This document shows, piece by piece, positions 7,918-16,196 of a stretch of 41,450 bases of DNA. Position 1 is the first letter of the stretch; each line of letters opens with the position of its first letter. The stretch is from the NCBI GenBank assembly GCA_020853095.1, contig JADYZN010000010.1:1-41450 (forward strand), given 5' to 3'. This DNA comes from Phycisphaerales bacterium. Its GTDB lineage: Bacteria > Planctomycetota > Phycisphaerae > Tepidisphaerales > Tepidisphaeraceae. The notes below the pieces were generated by a model, which had not been told where the DNA came from, ran no database searches, and worked only from the letters and a program-made list of their open reading frames with translations. The position numbers and the translations under genes are program-made.

Positions 7918-9192
7918 CTATCCCCGGCAATGTCCTTCGCCAGTGACGATCCATTTGGAGGTGGTCAGGTCGGTTGCCCCCATCGGGCCGCGGGCATGAA
8001 GCTTGTCGGTGGAAATGCCGATCTCCGCCCCCAGGCCATATTCCCCCCCATCCGCGAACCGCGTGGAGGCGTTGATCATGACGCTGGCGCTGTCCACGCG
8101 CTGGGCAAATTCATCGGCCGACCGCTTGGAATCGGTCAATATCGCATCCGTATGGTGCGATCCATGCTCGTTGATGTGGCCGATCGCCTCCTCCATCGAA
8201 TCAACCACCTTCACCCCCACGACCAACGCCAGATATTCGGTGTCCCAATCCTCATCCGTCGCGGCCCTGGCATCCGGATACAGCACCCGCGTGCGTTCAT
8301 CCCCGTGAATCTCCACCCCTTTGGCCGCCAGGTCCTCGCAGACGTTTTTGAGCAGCCGTTCAGCCGCCTCGCGATGGAACAACAGATGCTCCACCGCGTT
8401 GCACACCCCACCGCCCGGATAGCTCGTCTTGGCGTTGACGCAAATCTGCCGAACCTGCTGTTCCATCCCCCGCGTGTCGCGGTCGATGTAAATATGGCAA
8501 TTCCCCGTAAAATGCTTCAGCACCGGGATGGTCGAGTCGGCCACGACCGCCCGGATCAGCGATTCGCCGCCGCGCGGAATCACCAGGTCGATCGTTCGAT
8601 CCTGCTTCAATATCAGCGGAACCAGCGCCCGGTCGGTCGATTCAACCAGTTGCACCGCATCCACCAACCCCTCGTCGGCCGACTTCAGCGCCTGATGGAT
8701 CATCCGCACGATGGCGCGATTGGTTTCAAAGGCCTCCTTGCCGCCGCGCAAGATGATCGCGTTGCCGCTTTTAAGACACAGCGCCGCCGCATCGCTGGTG
8801 ACGTTCGGGCGCGATTCATAAAAGAACAACACCACCCCGATCGGCACGCGCACCTTCTGGATGCGCAGCCCGTTGGGCCGGATGTACCCCTCGATCACCT
8901 GCCCCACCGGATCGACCTGCGCCGCGATCTGTTCCACCCCGTCGGCCATGGCCGCGATGCGCTTGTCGTTCAGTTTCAGCCGCTCCACCATCGCCACCGG
9001 CAGCTTCGCCTGTTCGGCCGACTGCACATCCTTCGCATTGGCCTCCAGCAGTTCCCCGCGACCCTGCCGGATGGAATCGGCGATTCGACGTAAAATCTCC
9101 CGCCGCGCCTGCCCGCTCAACACCGCCACCCGCCGCGATGCCTCCCGCGCCCGCCGCCCCAGTCGCTCGACATAACTTTGAAAATCGCTCAC
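7918..9192 (-). CDS. proA: Gamma-glutamyl phosphate reductase
   Basis: This is the second step of proline biosynthesis: NADPH-dependent reduction of gamma-glutamyl phosphate to glutamate semialdehyde. It has an aldehyde dehydrogenase fold, with LIIPRGGESLI-type cofactor segments, the catalytic cysteine in SYPGGGVCNAVEHLL, and the end motif GLGAEIGISTDKLHARGPMG. I prefer the GTG start at 9192 because AGGG lies eight bases before it; a TTG at 9216 would add eight residues. The predicted length is 424 aa, normal for ProA. No proB is in the window, while proC lies alone at 23738, so the pathway genes are scattered. Confidence 0.94.
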   Translation of the reverse strand: MSDFQSYVERLGRRAREASRRVAVLSGQARREILRRIADSIRQGRGELLEANAKDVQSAEQAKLPVAMVERLKLNDKRIAAMADGVEQIAAQVDPVGQVIEGYIRPNGLRIQKVRVPIGVVLFFYESRPNVTSDAAALCLKSGNAIILRGGKEAFETNRAIVRMIHQALKSADEGLVDAVQLVESTDRALVPLILKQDRTIDLVIPRGGESLIRAVVADSTIPVLKHFTGNCHIYIDRDTRGMEQQVRQICVNAKTSYPGGGVCNAVEHLLFHREAAERLLKNVCEDLAAKGVEIHGDERTRVLYPDARAATDEDWDTEYLALVVGVKVVDSMEEAIGHINEHGSHHTDAILTDSKRSADEFAQRVDSASVMINASTRFADGGEYGLGAEIGISTDKLHARGPMGATDLTTSKWIVTGEGHCRG

Positions 9193-9247
9193 CAGCTTAT
9201 CCCTATCCAATCTCAAAACATCAATTTTGAAATTACAAATCCTCTTC

Positions 9248-9280
9248 TCTGTACTCTGTGCTCTCAGTGTCTCCGTGGCG
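9248..9280 (-). repeat. Dispersed CACAGAG-type repeat, diverged copy
   Basis: CTCTGTGCTCTCAGTGTCTC followed by CGTGGCG lies between cdaR and proA. It is a single copy in the reverse orientation, less well conserved than those at 3423 and 35677. Confidence 0.6.
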
Positions 9281-9290
9281 CATTTATTCT

Positions 9291-10457
9291 TTATTGCGGC
9301 TCCCGCGGCAACAACCGAAACTCAATCGCCCTCGTCGGGTCTTTCACCCTCACATCCTTGGGCAGCACGTACTCCGGCATCCGGGTGATCCGGTTGCCCG
9401 TGGCATCGTCGCTGGTCACCTTCAGCCGCGCATACGGCTTGGGCGCGTATTGCGGATCCATCATCGCCTCGTGCAGCTTGGGCGGGCCGATCAACACCAC
9501 GTTCGCCAGTGTCGGCCCGGACGGCCCATCGTACGCGATCTTGAAATCATCCCATAAACTCGGCGGCGCTTCGACCACGATCGGCATCGAAGGATACGTC
9601 CACTCCTCATCCGCCGCCCGCAAATCCAGCGTCACATCCACCGTCGAAGGCGTCAACGATGCCCCATCCTCCTTGCCAAACGGCGACCGCAACGGCACGT
9701 TCTTTTCAACGTGGTGGCCCGGCGTCTTCAGCGAGTCGCGACCGCTCAGGTTCACCTCGATCATCAGCGGCTCGTTCCCCGCCGACTCGCGCGCCGCATC
9801 CAACGCGGATTTCGGCCCGCGATAATGCACCGTCTGCGGATCGAACGCCGGCGGCGATTCAAGGTTGGTGATCGAGTCGGGCAGTTTCAACGGCAAATCG
9901 GCCTCCACCACCTCGTCAACGTACACCGTCAGCCTCGGCGGCCGGCACGCCAGCACCGTGATCGCGTTGCGCTTGAACAACGGCTGCCCGGCGATCAGCG
10001 GCAAACTGCTGATCTCGTGACGGCGATTGGGCGTCAAACTCGCATCCAGATCAATCTGCAACCGGTCCAGGTCGGAAGTGGGCTTGGACAGCGCATCGAT
10101 CAGGGCGTCCACGTTCCGCCGCGGCCCTTCCAGGTCCACCATCACGTTTTTATCCCCCAGCAGCCGCACAATCCGATTGGGCGCGGTGCTGCGAACCTCG
10201 ATGGGAATCGACACGTTCGTCGGCCGGGCCAACTGCTCCCGTTCGGCATACACCCACACCAGGATCGTCAGCGGAGCCACCCACGCCAGCGTCTTGAGCA
10301 TCTCGATCAACCGGTCGGCCGAAAAATACTGCCGAAACTTTCGCGGGGCCGACCTCGCCAAGTCCTGCCACGGCCCCTTGGAACGCACCGGCAGCCGCAA
10401 CGGCGCCCCCTTGGGCGCTGTATCAACCACCTCCGGCTTGCTGGATCGTTCCGACAT
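9291..10457 (-). CDS. cdaR: YbbR-domain membrane protein, CdaA regulator-like
   Basis: This 388-aa protein has a basic, Pro-containing cytoplasmic start (1-50), one membrane segment at about residues 55-70 (LAWVAPLTILVWVYAE), and then a long extracytoplasmic part of repeated beta-rich segments of the YbbR type (for example RSTAPNRIVRLLGDKNVMVDLEGPR and later DSITNLESPPAFDPQTVHYRGP). In Firmicutes, CdaR binds and regulates the diadenylate cyclase CdaA and is encoded directly after it. The same order is seen here, with a 50-base gap after cdaA. The YbbR repeats are divergent, so the family call leans partly on context. Confidence 0.75.
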   Translation of the reverse strand: MSERSSKPEVVDTAPKGAPLRLPVRSKGPWQDLARSAPRKFRQYFSADRLIEMLKTLAWVAPLTILVWVYAEREQLARPTNVSIPIEVRSTAPNRIVRLLGDKNVMVDLEGPRRNVDALIDALSKPTSDLDRLQIDLDASLTPNRRHEISSLPLIAGQPLFKRNAITVLACRPPRLTVYVDEVVEADLPLKLPDSITNLESPPAFDPQTVHYRGPKSALDAARESAGNEPLMIEVNLSGRDSLKTPGHHVEKNVPLRSPFGKEDGASLTPSTVDVTLDLRAADEEWTYPSMPIVVEAPPSLWDDFKIAYDGPSGPTLANVVLIGPPKLHEAMMDPQYAPKPYARLKVTSDDATGNRITRMPEYVLPKDVRVKDPTRAIEFRLLPREPQ

Positions 10458-10507
10458 CGTTTCGCCTGACTGCTACCGATCGCCTCTGTCGCGGGGGCGG
10501 GCCATGC

Positions 10508-11338
10508 CTACGCCACCGACTTCCTGAACCGCACGTTCTCACCCCGTCCCAGCAATTCGCTCAACAATCCCCTTAATCCCTCCGGCGTCAGCTTCCGGAT
10601 CAACTGCCCGCGTTCCGCGATCGACACATCTCCGGTCTCCTCCGATACCACCAATACGACCGAATCGGACTCCTGGCTCATTCCCACCGCCGCCCGATGC
10701 CGCGACCCCAATTCCCGCTCCAGTTCCCCCGACTCCGCCAGCGGAAACTGCACCCCCGCATACGCCACCTTCCCCTGCGACACCACCACACCCAGGTCGT
10801 GCAGCGGCGAATTGGGCCAGAAAATCGTCTCCAGTATCTCCGCCGTCAGGTCCGCGTTGACGCGCGTCCCATTCTCGGCGATCCCACCCAGCCCGACATC
10901 CCGCTCGATGGCGACCAGCGCCCCGATCTTCCGCCGCGACAGAAAACTCGCCGCCTCCACCAGCGCATCGATCTCGTCGCTGATCTCGTTGGACCAACCC
11001 CTGAACAGTCTCGTCTCCCCGATCCGCATCAACCCCCGGCGCAGCTCCGGCTGAAAAACCACGATGGAGGCGAAAAACGCGAAATACAGAAATTTCTGGT
11101 ATAAAAACGCCACCCGCTCCAGCCCCCACTTGGCCGCCACCAGCGCCACCAGCAGATACAGCGTGATCAAAACGAACGCCACCCCCCGCAACATGCGCGC
11201 CCCGCGCGTGCCGCGCAGGAAACTGACCACCCAATAGATCACCAAGCCGATCAAAAACAGCTCGATGGCCACCCGCCACCAGCCGTAACTGACTACCGAC
11301 CGGAAAAAATTGCCGAAATTAAAGATATCATCCGACAA
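10508..11338 (-). CDS. cdaA: Diadenylate cyclase, CdaA type, with altered DGA motif
   Basis: CdaA enzymes make cyclic di-AMP from two ATP at the membrane. Three hydrophobic segments (about 22-40, 50-70, 77-95) precede a cytoplasmic DAC domain (about 120-250). ELGSRHRAAVG at 210-219 matches the conserved RHR motif, and VVSEETGDVSIA follows as in the family. The other active-site motif, normally HDGAVI, reads HDLGVVV at 180-186: the metal-binding Asp is kept, but Gly-Ala became Leu-Gly. The start is TTG at 11338, because an in-frame TGA lies two codons upstream and the first segment needs this region. It is followed by cdaR. Identity is secure; activity is less so because of the motif change. 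Confidence 0.9.
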   Translation of the reverse strand: MSDDIFNFGNFFRSVVSYGWWRVAIELFLIGLVIYWVVSFLRGTRGARMLRGVAFVLITLYLLVALVAAKWGLERVAFLYQKFLYFAFFASIVVFQPELRRGLMRIGETRLFRGWSNEISDEIDALVEAASFLSRRKIGALVAIERDVGLGGIAENGTRVNADLTAEILETIFWPNSPLHDLGVVVSQGKVAYAGVQFPLAESGELERELGSRHRAAVGMSQESDSVVLVVSEETGDVSIAERGQLIRKLTPEGLRGLLSELLGRGENVRFRKSVA

Positions 11339-11480
11339 GGATCAGACCCGCCAAGGCCGCCGCCAACGCCAAACATCCACGCTTTCCACCTGCAACTATA
11401 TAAAACAAGCGGCTGACCGGCCACAGAGTCTGCAAAAAATCCTGAATTTTAAGACTTGTCCCCCCACCGCAATTCGCCCC

Positions 11481-12086
11481 TCACGGTTTACCGGACGACA
11501 ACGGATTGCCAAAAACGATCTGGGCGATGCGATATTCCCCATCGACGTTCCGTCGTCCTTTGACCAGCACGAACAGCGGCTGAGGCCGGGTCGCCCCCAG
11601 CTCCGCATCGTGGGTTCCCCCCTGCCAGCAGACGATGATCCCCACCGGCTCCTGCTCCGCGGCCGACAACACATCCCCAACCCATTGCCGGGCGATCTGG
11701 TTCGCCTGCTGCATCTGCTGCTCATCCTGGGGGTTCATGTACTGGCGAAAATCATCCGGAACGTTGCCGGCCGACCTGAAATCCGCCGCGATATCGCCCG
11801 CCATCGTCGCCGGCAGATCATCATACGCATGCTGGCCCAGCAACGATGCCTCGCGAATCCGATCCATCAACAGCACAAGGTCGCACGTCTCCTGCGCGCC
11901 GAATTGCCGGATGATCGTCTTCTCATCCAGGTTCGCGCGAACGCCCACCAGCTCCCCATCCAGCACATCCCGCGTGAACTGCTCCACCGCCGATTCCCAC
12001 GTCATCCGGGCCGGCCGGGTCGATTGCGCCGCCGAGGTGGCGCCAAAAACCCCCAGCAATCCCATCACAATCCAGAACCATCTCAT
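11481..12086 (-). CDS. Putative secreted protein of unknown function
   Basis: This 201-aa protein starts with a short signal peptide (MRWFWIVMGLLGVFGATSAA, likely cut near AQS). The mature part is mixed alpha/beta, with TWESAVEQFTRDVLDGELVG, an acidic Gln-rich helix (NPQDEQQMQQANQIARQWVG) and a strand-rich end (VGIIVCWQG, PLFVLVKGRRNVDGEYRIAQ). The WESAVEQFTRDVL and FGNPL ends suggest a small exported domain rather than an enzyme. GGAGGAG sits seven bases before the ATG. It lies between cdaA and atpG but is probably a separate unit, since atpG ends in a terminator upstream of it. I do not recognise the family. Confidence 0.75.
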   Translation of the reverse strand: MRWFWIVMGLLGVFGATSAAQSTRPARMTWESAVEQFTRDVLDGELVGVRANLDEKTIIRQFGAQETCDLVLLMDRIREASLLGQHAYDDLPATMAGDIAADFRSAGNVPDDFRQYMNPQDEQQMQQANQIARQWVGDVLSAAEQEPVGIIVCWQGGTHDAELGATRPQPLFVLVKGRRNVDGEYRIAQIVFGNPLSSGKP

Positions 12087-12273
12087 GAAAATACTCCTCC
12101 ACGAAATGTGCCTCTGTAGATTCTATCGGCGGGATTTCCCTCACAATCCGCTAAATTTGAAATAAATATCGCTCCTGCCACCTCCAATCGTCCCCGCAAC
12201 GCCCCTCCGGCATTTTCGCCTTGTTATCGGCCCTCGGCTGTGCCCCTTAAAGATCAAACCAGGCCGCCCGCGC

Positions 12274-12306
12274 CAACAAAATACCCCGATCCTGCGTGGA
12301 TCGGGG
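12274..12306 (-). terminator. Rho-independent terminator of atpG
   Basis: CCCCGATCC (12284-12292) and GGATCGGGG (12298-12306) form a perfect 9-bp stem with a five-base loop. Read on the minus strand, the stem is followed by TATTTTGTTG. It lies 37 bases after the atpG stop codon. Confidence 0.8.
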
Positions 12307-12342
12307 CATTGGATCGCCTGATAAAAATTCGCCTGCGCCGAC

Positions 12343-13320
12343 TTATCCCATCGCCTCGACGCCGCCCATGATTTCGGACAGCTCGGTGGTGATCTGCGTC
12401 TGACGGGCACGGTTGTATTGCATGGTCAGCGATTTGACCATCTTGTCGGCGTTGTCGGTGGCACTCTTCATGGCGACCATTCGCGCCACGTGCTCGCTGG
12501 TGGTGGCATCCAAAAACGCCTGGAACAGCGCCGACTTCACCGTCAACGGCAGCAATTCATCCAGCAATTCCCGCGGCGCGGGTGAAAAATCGTAAATCGT
12601 CTGGGTGTCGTAAACATGCGCTGTCGTCTGGACATCCGCCCCGCTCCGTCGCGCATCCATCGCACCAGCCTTGACTTGCGCTTCTTTTTCCGCGACCTGC
12701 TGGGCAATGTGATCGGCCGCCTCGGTCACCCCCGCCAACGGCAGCAACGTCATCACCTCCGGCTTCTGGGTCGAGGTGCTGATGAAGTTCATATAAGCCA
12801 CATGGACCGAATCCAGCGCCCCGGTGGTGAATTGCTGCATGAAAAACTGCGCCACCTGTTCCACGTCTGAAAATCGCGGCAGATCGGCGAACTGGTCATA
12901 ACGCTGGGTGATAACCCGCTTCTGGAAATTGAAGTAGGAAATCCCCTTTTTGCCCGCGACATACAGATCAATGGTCTTGCCGGCCGACTCCTGCTGGCGA
13001 ATGTACGCCGCCGCCGTCCGCAACACGCTGCCATTATATGCCCCGGCCAGCCCTCGGTTGCTGGACATGACGATCAACGCGATCCGCCCGGTCGAATCGG
13101 CCGCGCCCGGCCGGCGCAACAACGGATGCTCGACATTCCCCACGCTGGCCGCCAACTCACGCACCAATTCACGCACCTTCAGCGTGTACGGCTTGGTCCC
13201 CACCGCCCGCTTGAGCGATTTTTGAAACTTCGCCGTCGCGATCATCTGCATCGTCTTGGTGATCTTGCGGATGTTGCGAACCGCCTTGCGGCGTTTGACA
13301 ATCGCTCGTGCCTTGGCCAT
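12343..13320 (-). CDS. atpG: F1F0 ATP synthase gamma subunit
   Basis: The gamma subunit is the rotating shaft of F1. The N-terminal helix is typical (RKAVRNIRKITKTMQMIATAKF, residues about 13-34), the middle Rossmann-like part has SSNRGLAGAYN, and the C-terminal helix ends with MVAMKSATDNADKMV and NRARQTQITTELSEIMGG. At 325 aa it is about 35 residues longer than usual; the extra piece sits near residues 215-250 (VAEKEAQVKAGAMDARRSG...). A weak AAGGA lies ten bases before the ATG. No other atp gene is beside it: the upstream neighbour is divergent and a terminator follows, so it is transcribed alone. In most bacteria atpG lies between atpA and atpD. Confidence 0.93.
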   Translation of the reverse strand: MAKARAIVKRRKAVRNIRKITKTMQMIATAKFQKSLKRAVGTKPYTLKVRELVRELAASVGNVEHPLLRRPGAADSTGRIALIVMSSNRGLAGAYNGSVLRTAAAYIRQQESAGKTIDLYVAGKKGISYFNFQKRVITQRYDQFADLPRFSDVEQVAQFFMQQFTTGALDSVHVAYMNFISTSTQKPEVMTLLPLAGVTEAADHIAQQVAEKEAQVKAGAMDARRSGADVQTTAHVYDTQTIYDFSPAPRELLDELLPLTVKSALFQAFLDATTSEHVARMVAMKSATDNADKMVKSLTMQYNRARQTQITTELSEIMGGVEAMG

Positions 13321-13736
13321 TGGCCCATTTCCTTCGTGGAAGCTAAGTTATTATTACAAATGAACTTACAAAACACTCTCGCCGGCCCGTCAGCCCACAA
13401 CCAACCGCCCGCGTGACTGTGCACAGGCCAACCAGTGTAGCGCTGCGAGGCCAATTGTAAAGAGCCACCCTCAATCCCAATCACCCACCACAATTGGAGG
13501 GCGGCGGTCCTCCGCCGCCGTTCCCCCGATTCCTCCCGAAAACCCCGGCGTCGCAGGAGCGACGCCCTCCAGGTCCACTCGACCACAAATCTAATTTACA
13601 AGTGCTTTGCCGACCCCGGCTTGGCGTTATCAGGACGAGATGTAATGATTTGGATCAGACACTTCGCGCCAGACTGCTTGCCATCTCCTCTCCGGCAGTG
13701 GAACAAAACCGCCCCGGCGATTACCTTCCGCCGTGC
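13321..13736. other. 416-bp divergent intergenic region
   Basis: This region separates atpG (minus) from the RNase Z-like gene (plus). It holds an AT-rich piece next to atpG (13345-13365, with TAATAATAAC on the minus strand, a possible -10 region) and a 77-bp double-hairpin element at 13495-13571. No gene is seen; an open frame upstream of 13737 runs straight through the repeat element. Confidence 0.55.
13495..13571. repeat. 77-bp double-hairpin element with 9-bp terminal inverted repeats
   Basis: The ends are TGGAGGGCG (13495-13503) and CGCCCTCCA (13563-13571), exact inverted repeats. Inside lie two perfect hairpins: GGCGGCGG-TCCT-CCGCCGCC and GGCGTCGC-AGGA-GCGACGCC. Related left halves occur twice at 33157-33230, and a right half occurs at 41196-41219. 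The shape is like a REP/BIME or MITE-type element. Confidence 0.8.
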
Positions 13737-14657
13737 ATGGCAGAAGGCAAGTCTTTTCTCGTTCAGCGGTTCGCCCGGATTCCATTCGGGCAATTTCACG
13801 TCATCGGCTATTCCGTCGCCGGCGAGGAAACGGTCGTACAGGTGCCGGAGTTAAACGTCTGCTTTGACATCGGCCGCGGCCCCCATTTCGCGTTGACCAG
13901 CGACATCGTTTGCATCAGCCACGCGCACATGGACCACATCGCCGGCCTGGCCTATTACCTCTCGCAACGGCACTTTCAAGGGATGAAGCCGGGGACCATC
14001 ATCGTCCCAATCGAGCTGGAACGCCCGGTTGACAATTTATTGCGATGCTGGAGGGAGCTGGAACGACAGCGAACACCCTACAAACTGATCGGATTGTCCC
14101 CCAATCAGGATCACGAAGTCCGCAAGGATTTCGTCATCCGCGCCCTGGCCACCCACCACAGTGGAACCAGCCTCGGCTATTCGCTCATCAACGTGCGCGA
14201 AAAACTCAAGCCCGAATACCACGGCATCCCCGGCGCTCAACTGGCGGAAATGCGCAAAAACGGGGTCGAAATCCAATACCGTCTGGAAGTCCCGCTGGTC
14301 ACCTACCTCGGCGACACCACCATCGGGCCGGTATTCGATCATCCGGATGTGCAAAACGCGCAGGTCCTGCTGACGGAACTGACGTTCTATGATGCCGACC
14401 ATCGCCAGCGTGCAAAAGTCGGCCGACATCTGCACTTGGAGCATTTTCTGGAGATTCTGCCCAAGCTGAAGAACCAGGACATCGTCATCATCCACGTCTC
14501 GCGTCGAACGGGCATCGGGCGGGCCAAATACCTGTTGCGCAAGCGAATCGGCGATGCGAGGATCCAAAACATCCACTTCCTGATGGATTTTGAAAACGCC
14601 ACGGATGCCGGAGATGTGGAAAACGTCGGCCCCCCATTGGCCGATTCGGCCGAATAA
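13737..14657 (+). CDS. MBL-fold hydrolase resembling plant-type short ribonuclease Z
   Basis: RNase Z enzymes cut the 3' trailer from tRNA precursors. The metallo-beta-lactamase metal motif HAHMDH is at residues 62-67, YLGDTT near residue 190 gives the bridging Asp, and HLHLEHF near 225 supplies the late His. Segments VPELNVCFDIGRGP, ISHAHMDHIAGL, MKPGTIIVP and EYHGIPGAQLAEMRKNGVEI run in the same order as in plant short-form tRNase Z (FDIGRCP, ISHGHLDHIGGLP, MKPPTIFVP, EYIGLPGKEIKNLKxxGVEI). The start at 13737 is chosen because upstream codons lie in a repeat element. There is no clear ribosome-binding site. The true substrate is not provable here. Confidence 0.78.
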   Translation: MAEGKSFLVQRFARIPFGQFHVIGYSVAGEETVVQVPELNVCFDIGRGPHFALTSDIVCISHAHMDHIAGLAYYLSQRHFQGMKPGTIIVPIELERPVDNLLRCWRELERQRTPYKLIGLSPNQDHEVRKDFVIRALATHHSGTSLGYSLINVREKLKPEYHGIPGAQLAEMRKNGVEIQYRLEVPLVTYLGDTTIGPVFDHPDVQNAQVLLTELTFYDADHRQRAKVGRHLHLEHFLEILPKLKNQDIVIIHVSRRTGIGRAKYLLRKRIGDARIQNIHFLMDFENATDAGDVENVGPPLADSAE

Positions 14658-14672
14658 TCCCGCCAATGGGGA

Positions 14673-16160
14673 TCAGGCCGCCTCAAGCAGCAGTCCGCGC
14701 CGGCCGCCCCATCGCAATTTTCGATAAGACTGAACGGTCACGCTCCCGCTTTGCAGCAATGGTTGAAGCAATTCGCCCCCACGATCGGCCTGTTCCACCA
14801 GCAGCCGCAACCGGGGATGTTGATGGGCGTCGATCGACAGTTGCGGCATCGCCATGGAAATCAACGCCCGGTTTTCGATCAGCCAGCGATACGCCTCGCC
14901 GATGTGCCGAAGGTCCGCCAGTCCATGCGATGCGACCGCCAGCAACGTCACGGCATGATCCCGCCCCACCGCCAGCCGGGCCTGCGGGCAATTGGGAGCG
15001 CGAACCGGGCATTGCACCCATTCCGCCCCGGTATGCTGCAAAAATGCCTGCAAAATGTCGCTTTCCGAATCGTCCGCCGGCAGCTCGATGACATCCGAAT
15101 CACCCGCCATCCCAACGCCACCACCCGCCGACGGGGTGTTGGGAGTTGGCCTCATCGGAATGGGAGCCGATTCGATTGCCGCGACGGCCGGCTTTTTGGG
15201 CGTCGGGGCCGTCGGGATGACCACCTCGGCCAGCATTTGCGGAATGACGGGTGCTTTGTGCATGGCAGGCTCAACTTGATCCACCGCCGGCTGGGGCGAT
15301 TTGTCACGCGGACTGCTTTTGGCCTTGGCCAGGAAGCCGGCGACAATCTGCCATTGCGGGCCGGCCGCCATCTGTGCCTTGTCACGGGTCGGCCGCCAGA
15401 CCAGGACGGTGTGTTCGGAAACATCCGGCGCGCTCTTCACCACCTGCTCGGATTCCACCGCCCAGTTCATGAATTGCCGGCAGACGCTGGTGATTTTACG
15501 GCTCACCCGGCTCGCCTCCTGCTCATCTTGGGCATCCAGCATCACCAGCGACAACGCCGGATGATGCAGATCGGCCAGTCCCTTGAGCGTGCGATAGCTG
15601 GAGACGATCCCATCGTGGTCGCAGGTGGTCAGCAACGACCAGTGATCCACGTCCCGCAGCAGGGTGCGGGCTTCGGGGATGCGCGGATTGGGCAGCAACA
15701 GCAGCCACTGGTCCACATCCCAGTTCAATTCATACAGCGCTTCGGACATCTGCCGCGGCTCGATGCTCAAATCGGCGGCTGATCCTTCGCCGTCGGTCTG
15801 CACGCCGCGATCAAAACACATCAGACGAAACTCGGAAGCATCCACCTCGATCAACCCGACGCGGGTTCCCGAAGCGGCCAGATGACGGGCGACTTCCCTG
15901 GCCCGGTCAAACTGCCGCCCATTGAGATGAGCGCCGATCAGCGCCGTCACCGGTGCGATCTTGTTCTGCGGGTCGGGTGCTGGTTCGTTCCCATAGACCT
16001 GTGCGAATTCCTCGGCCGTCAGGTCGATGCTGACGTCCGGCCGGGGCGGCGGGGTGCGTTGCGGCCGCGATGCGCCGTGGGTTTGACGATCCCGCACGCT
16101 GCTGAGAAACAGGTGGCTGATCTCGCTGAGATTTCGCTTTGGCTTGGGATCATCCGGCAT
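14673..16160 (-). CDS. Degenerate MinD/ParA-like protein of unknown function
   Basis: This 495-aa protein starts at the ATG at 16160 (a TTG at 16178 is possible), 36 bases after the ParA-CBM48 gene. After a disordered basic start with RPQRTPPPRPD, a region from about residue 70 reads REVARHLAASGTRVGLIEVDASEFRLM, like the second strand of MinD/ParA ATPases (LAxxGxRVxLIDxD), but there is no Walker A lysine motif before it. Next come QWLLLLPNPRIPEARTLLRD and SLVMLDAQDEQEASRVSRK, which fit the rest of such a fold. A Pro/Ala-rich linker (about 285-365) leads to an alpha/beta end. I infer a non-hydrolysing partner of the ParA next door. Confidence 0.68.
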   Translation of the reverse strand: MPDDPKPKRNLSEISHLFLSSVRDRQTHGASRPQRTPPPRPDVSIDLTAEEFAQVYGNEPAPDPQNKIAPVTALIGAHLNGRQFDRAREVARHLAASGTRVGLIEVDASEFRLMCFDRGVQTDGEGSAADLSIEPRQMSEALYELNWDVDQWLLLLPNPRIPEARTLLRDVDHWSLLTTCDHDGIVSSYRTLKGLADLHHPALSLVMLDAQDEQEASRVSRKITSVCRQFMNWAVESEQVVKSAPDVSEHTVLVWRPTRDKAQMAAGPQWQIVAGFLAKAKSSPRDKSPQPAVDQVEPAMHKAPVIPQMLAEVVIPTAPTPKKPAVAAIESAPIPMRPTPNTPSAGGGVGMAGDSDVIELPADDSESDILQAFLQHTGAEWVQCPVRAPNCPQARLAVGRDHAVTLLAVASHGLADLRHIGEAYRWLIENRALISMAMPQLSIDAHQHPRLRLLVEQADRGGELLQPLLQSGSVTVQSYRKLRWGGRRGLLLEAA

Positions 16161-16196
16161 GGCGGTTTCACTTTCCAACTGACAATCGCCCCACCG

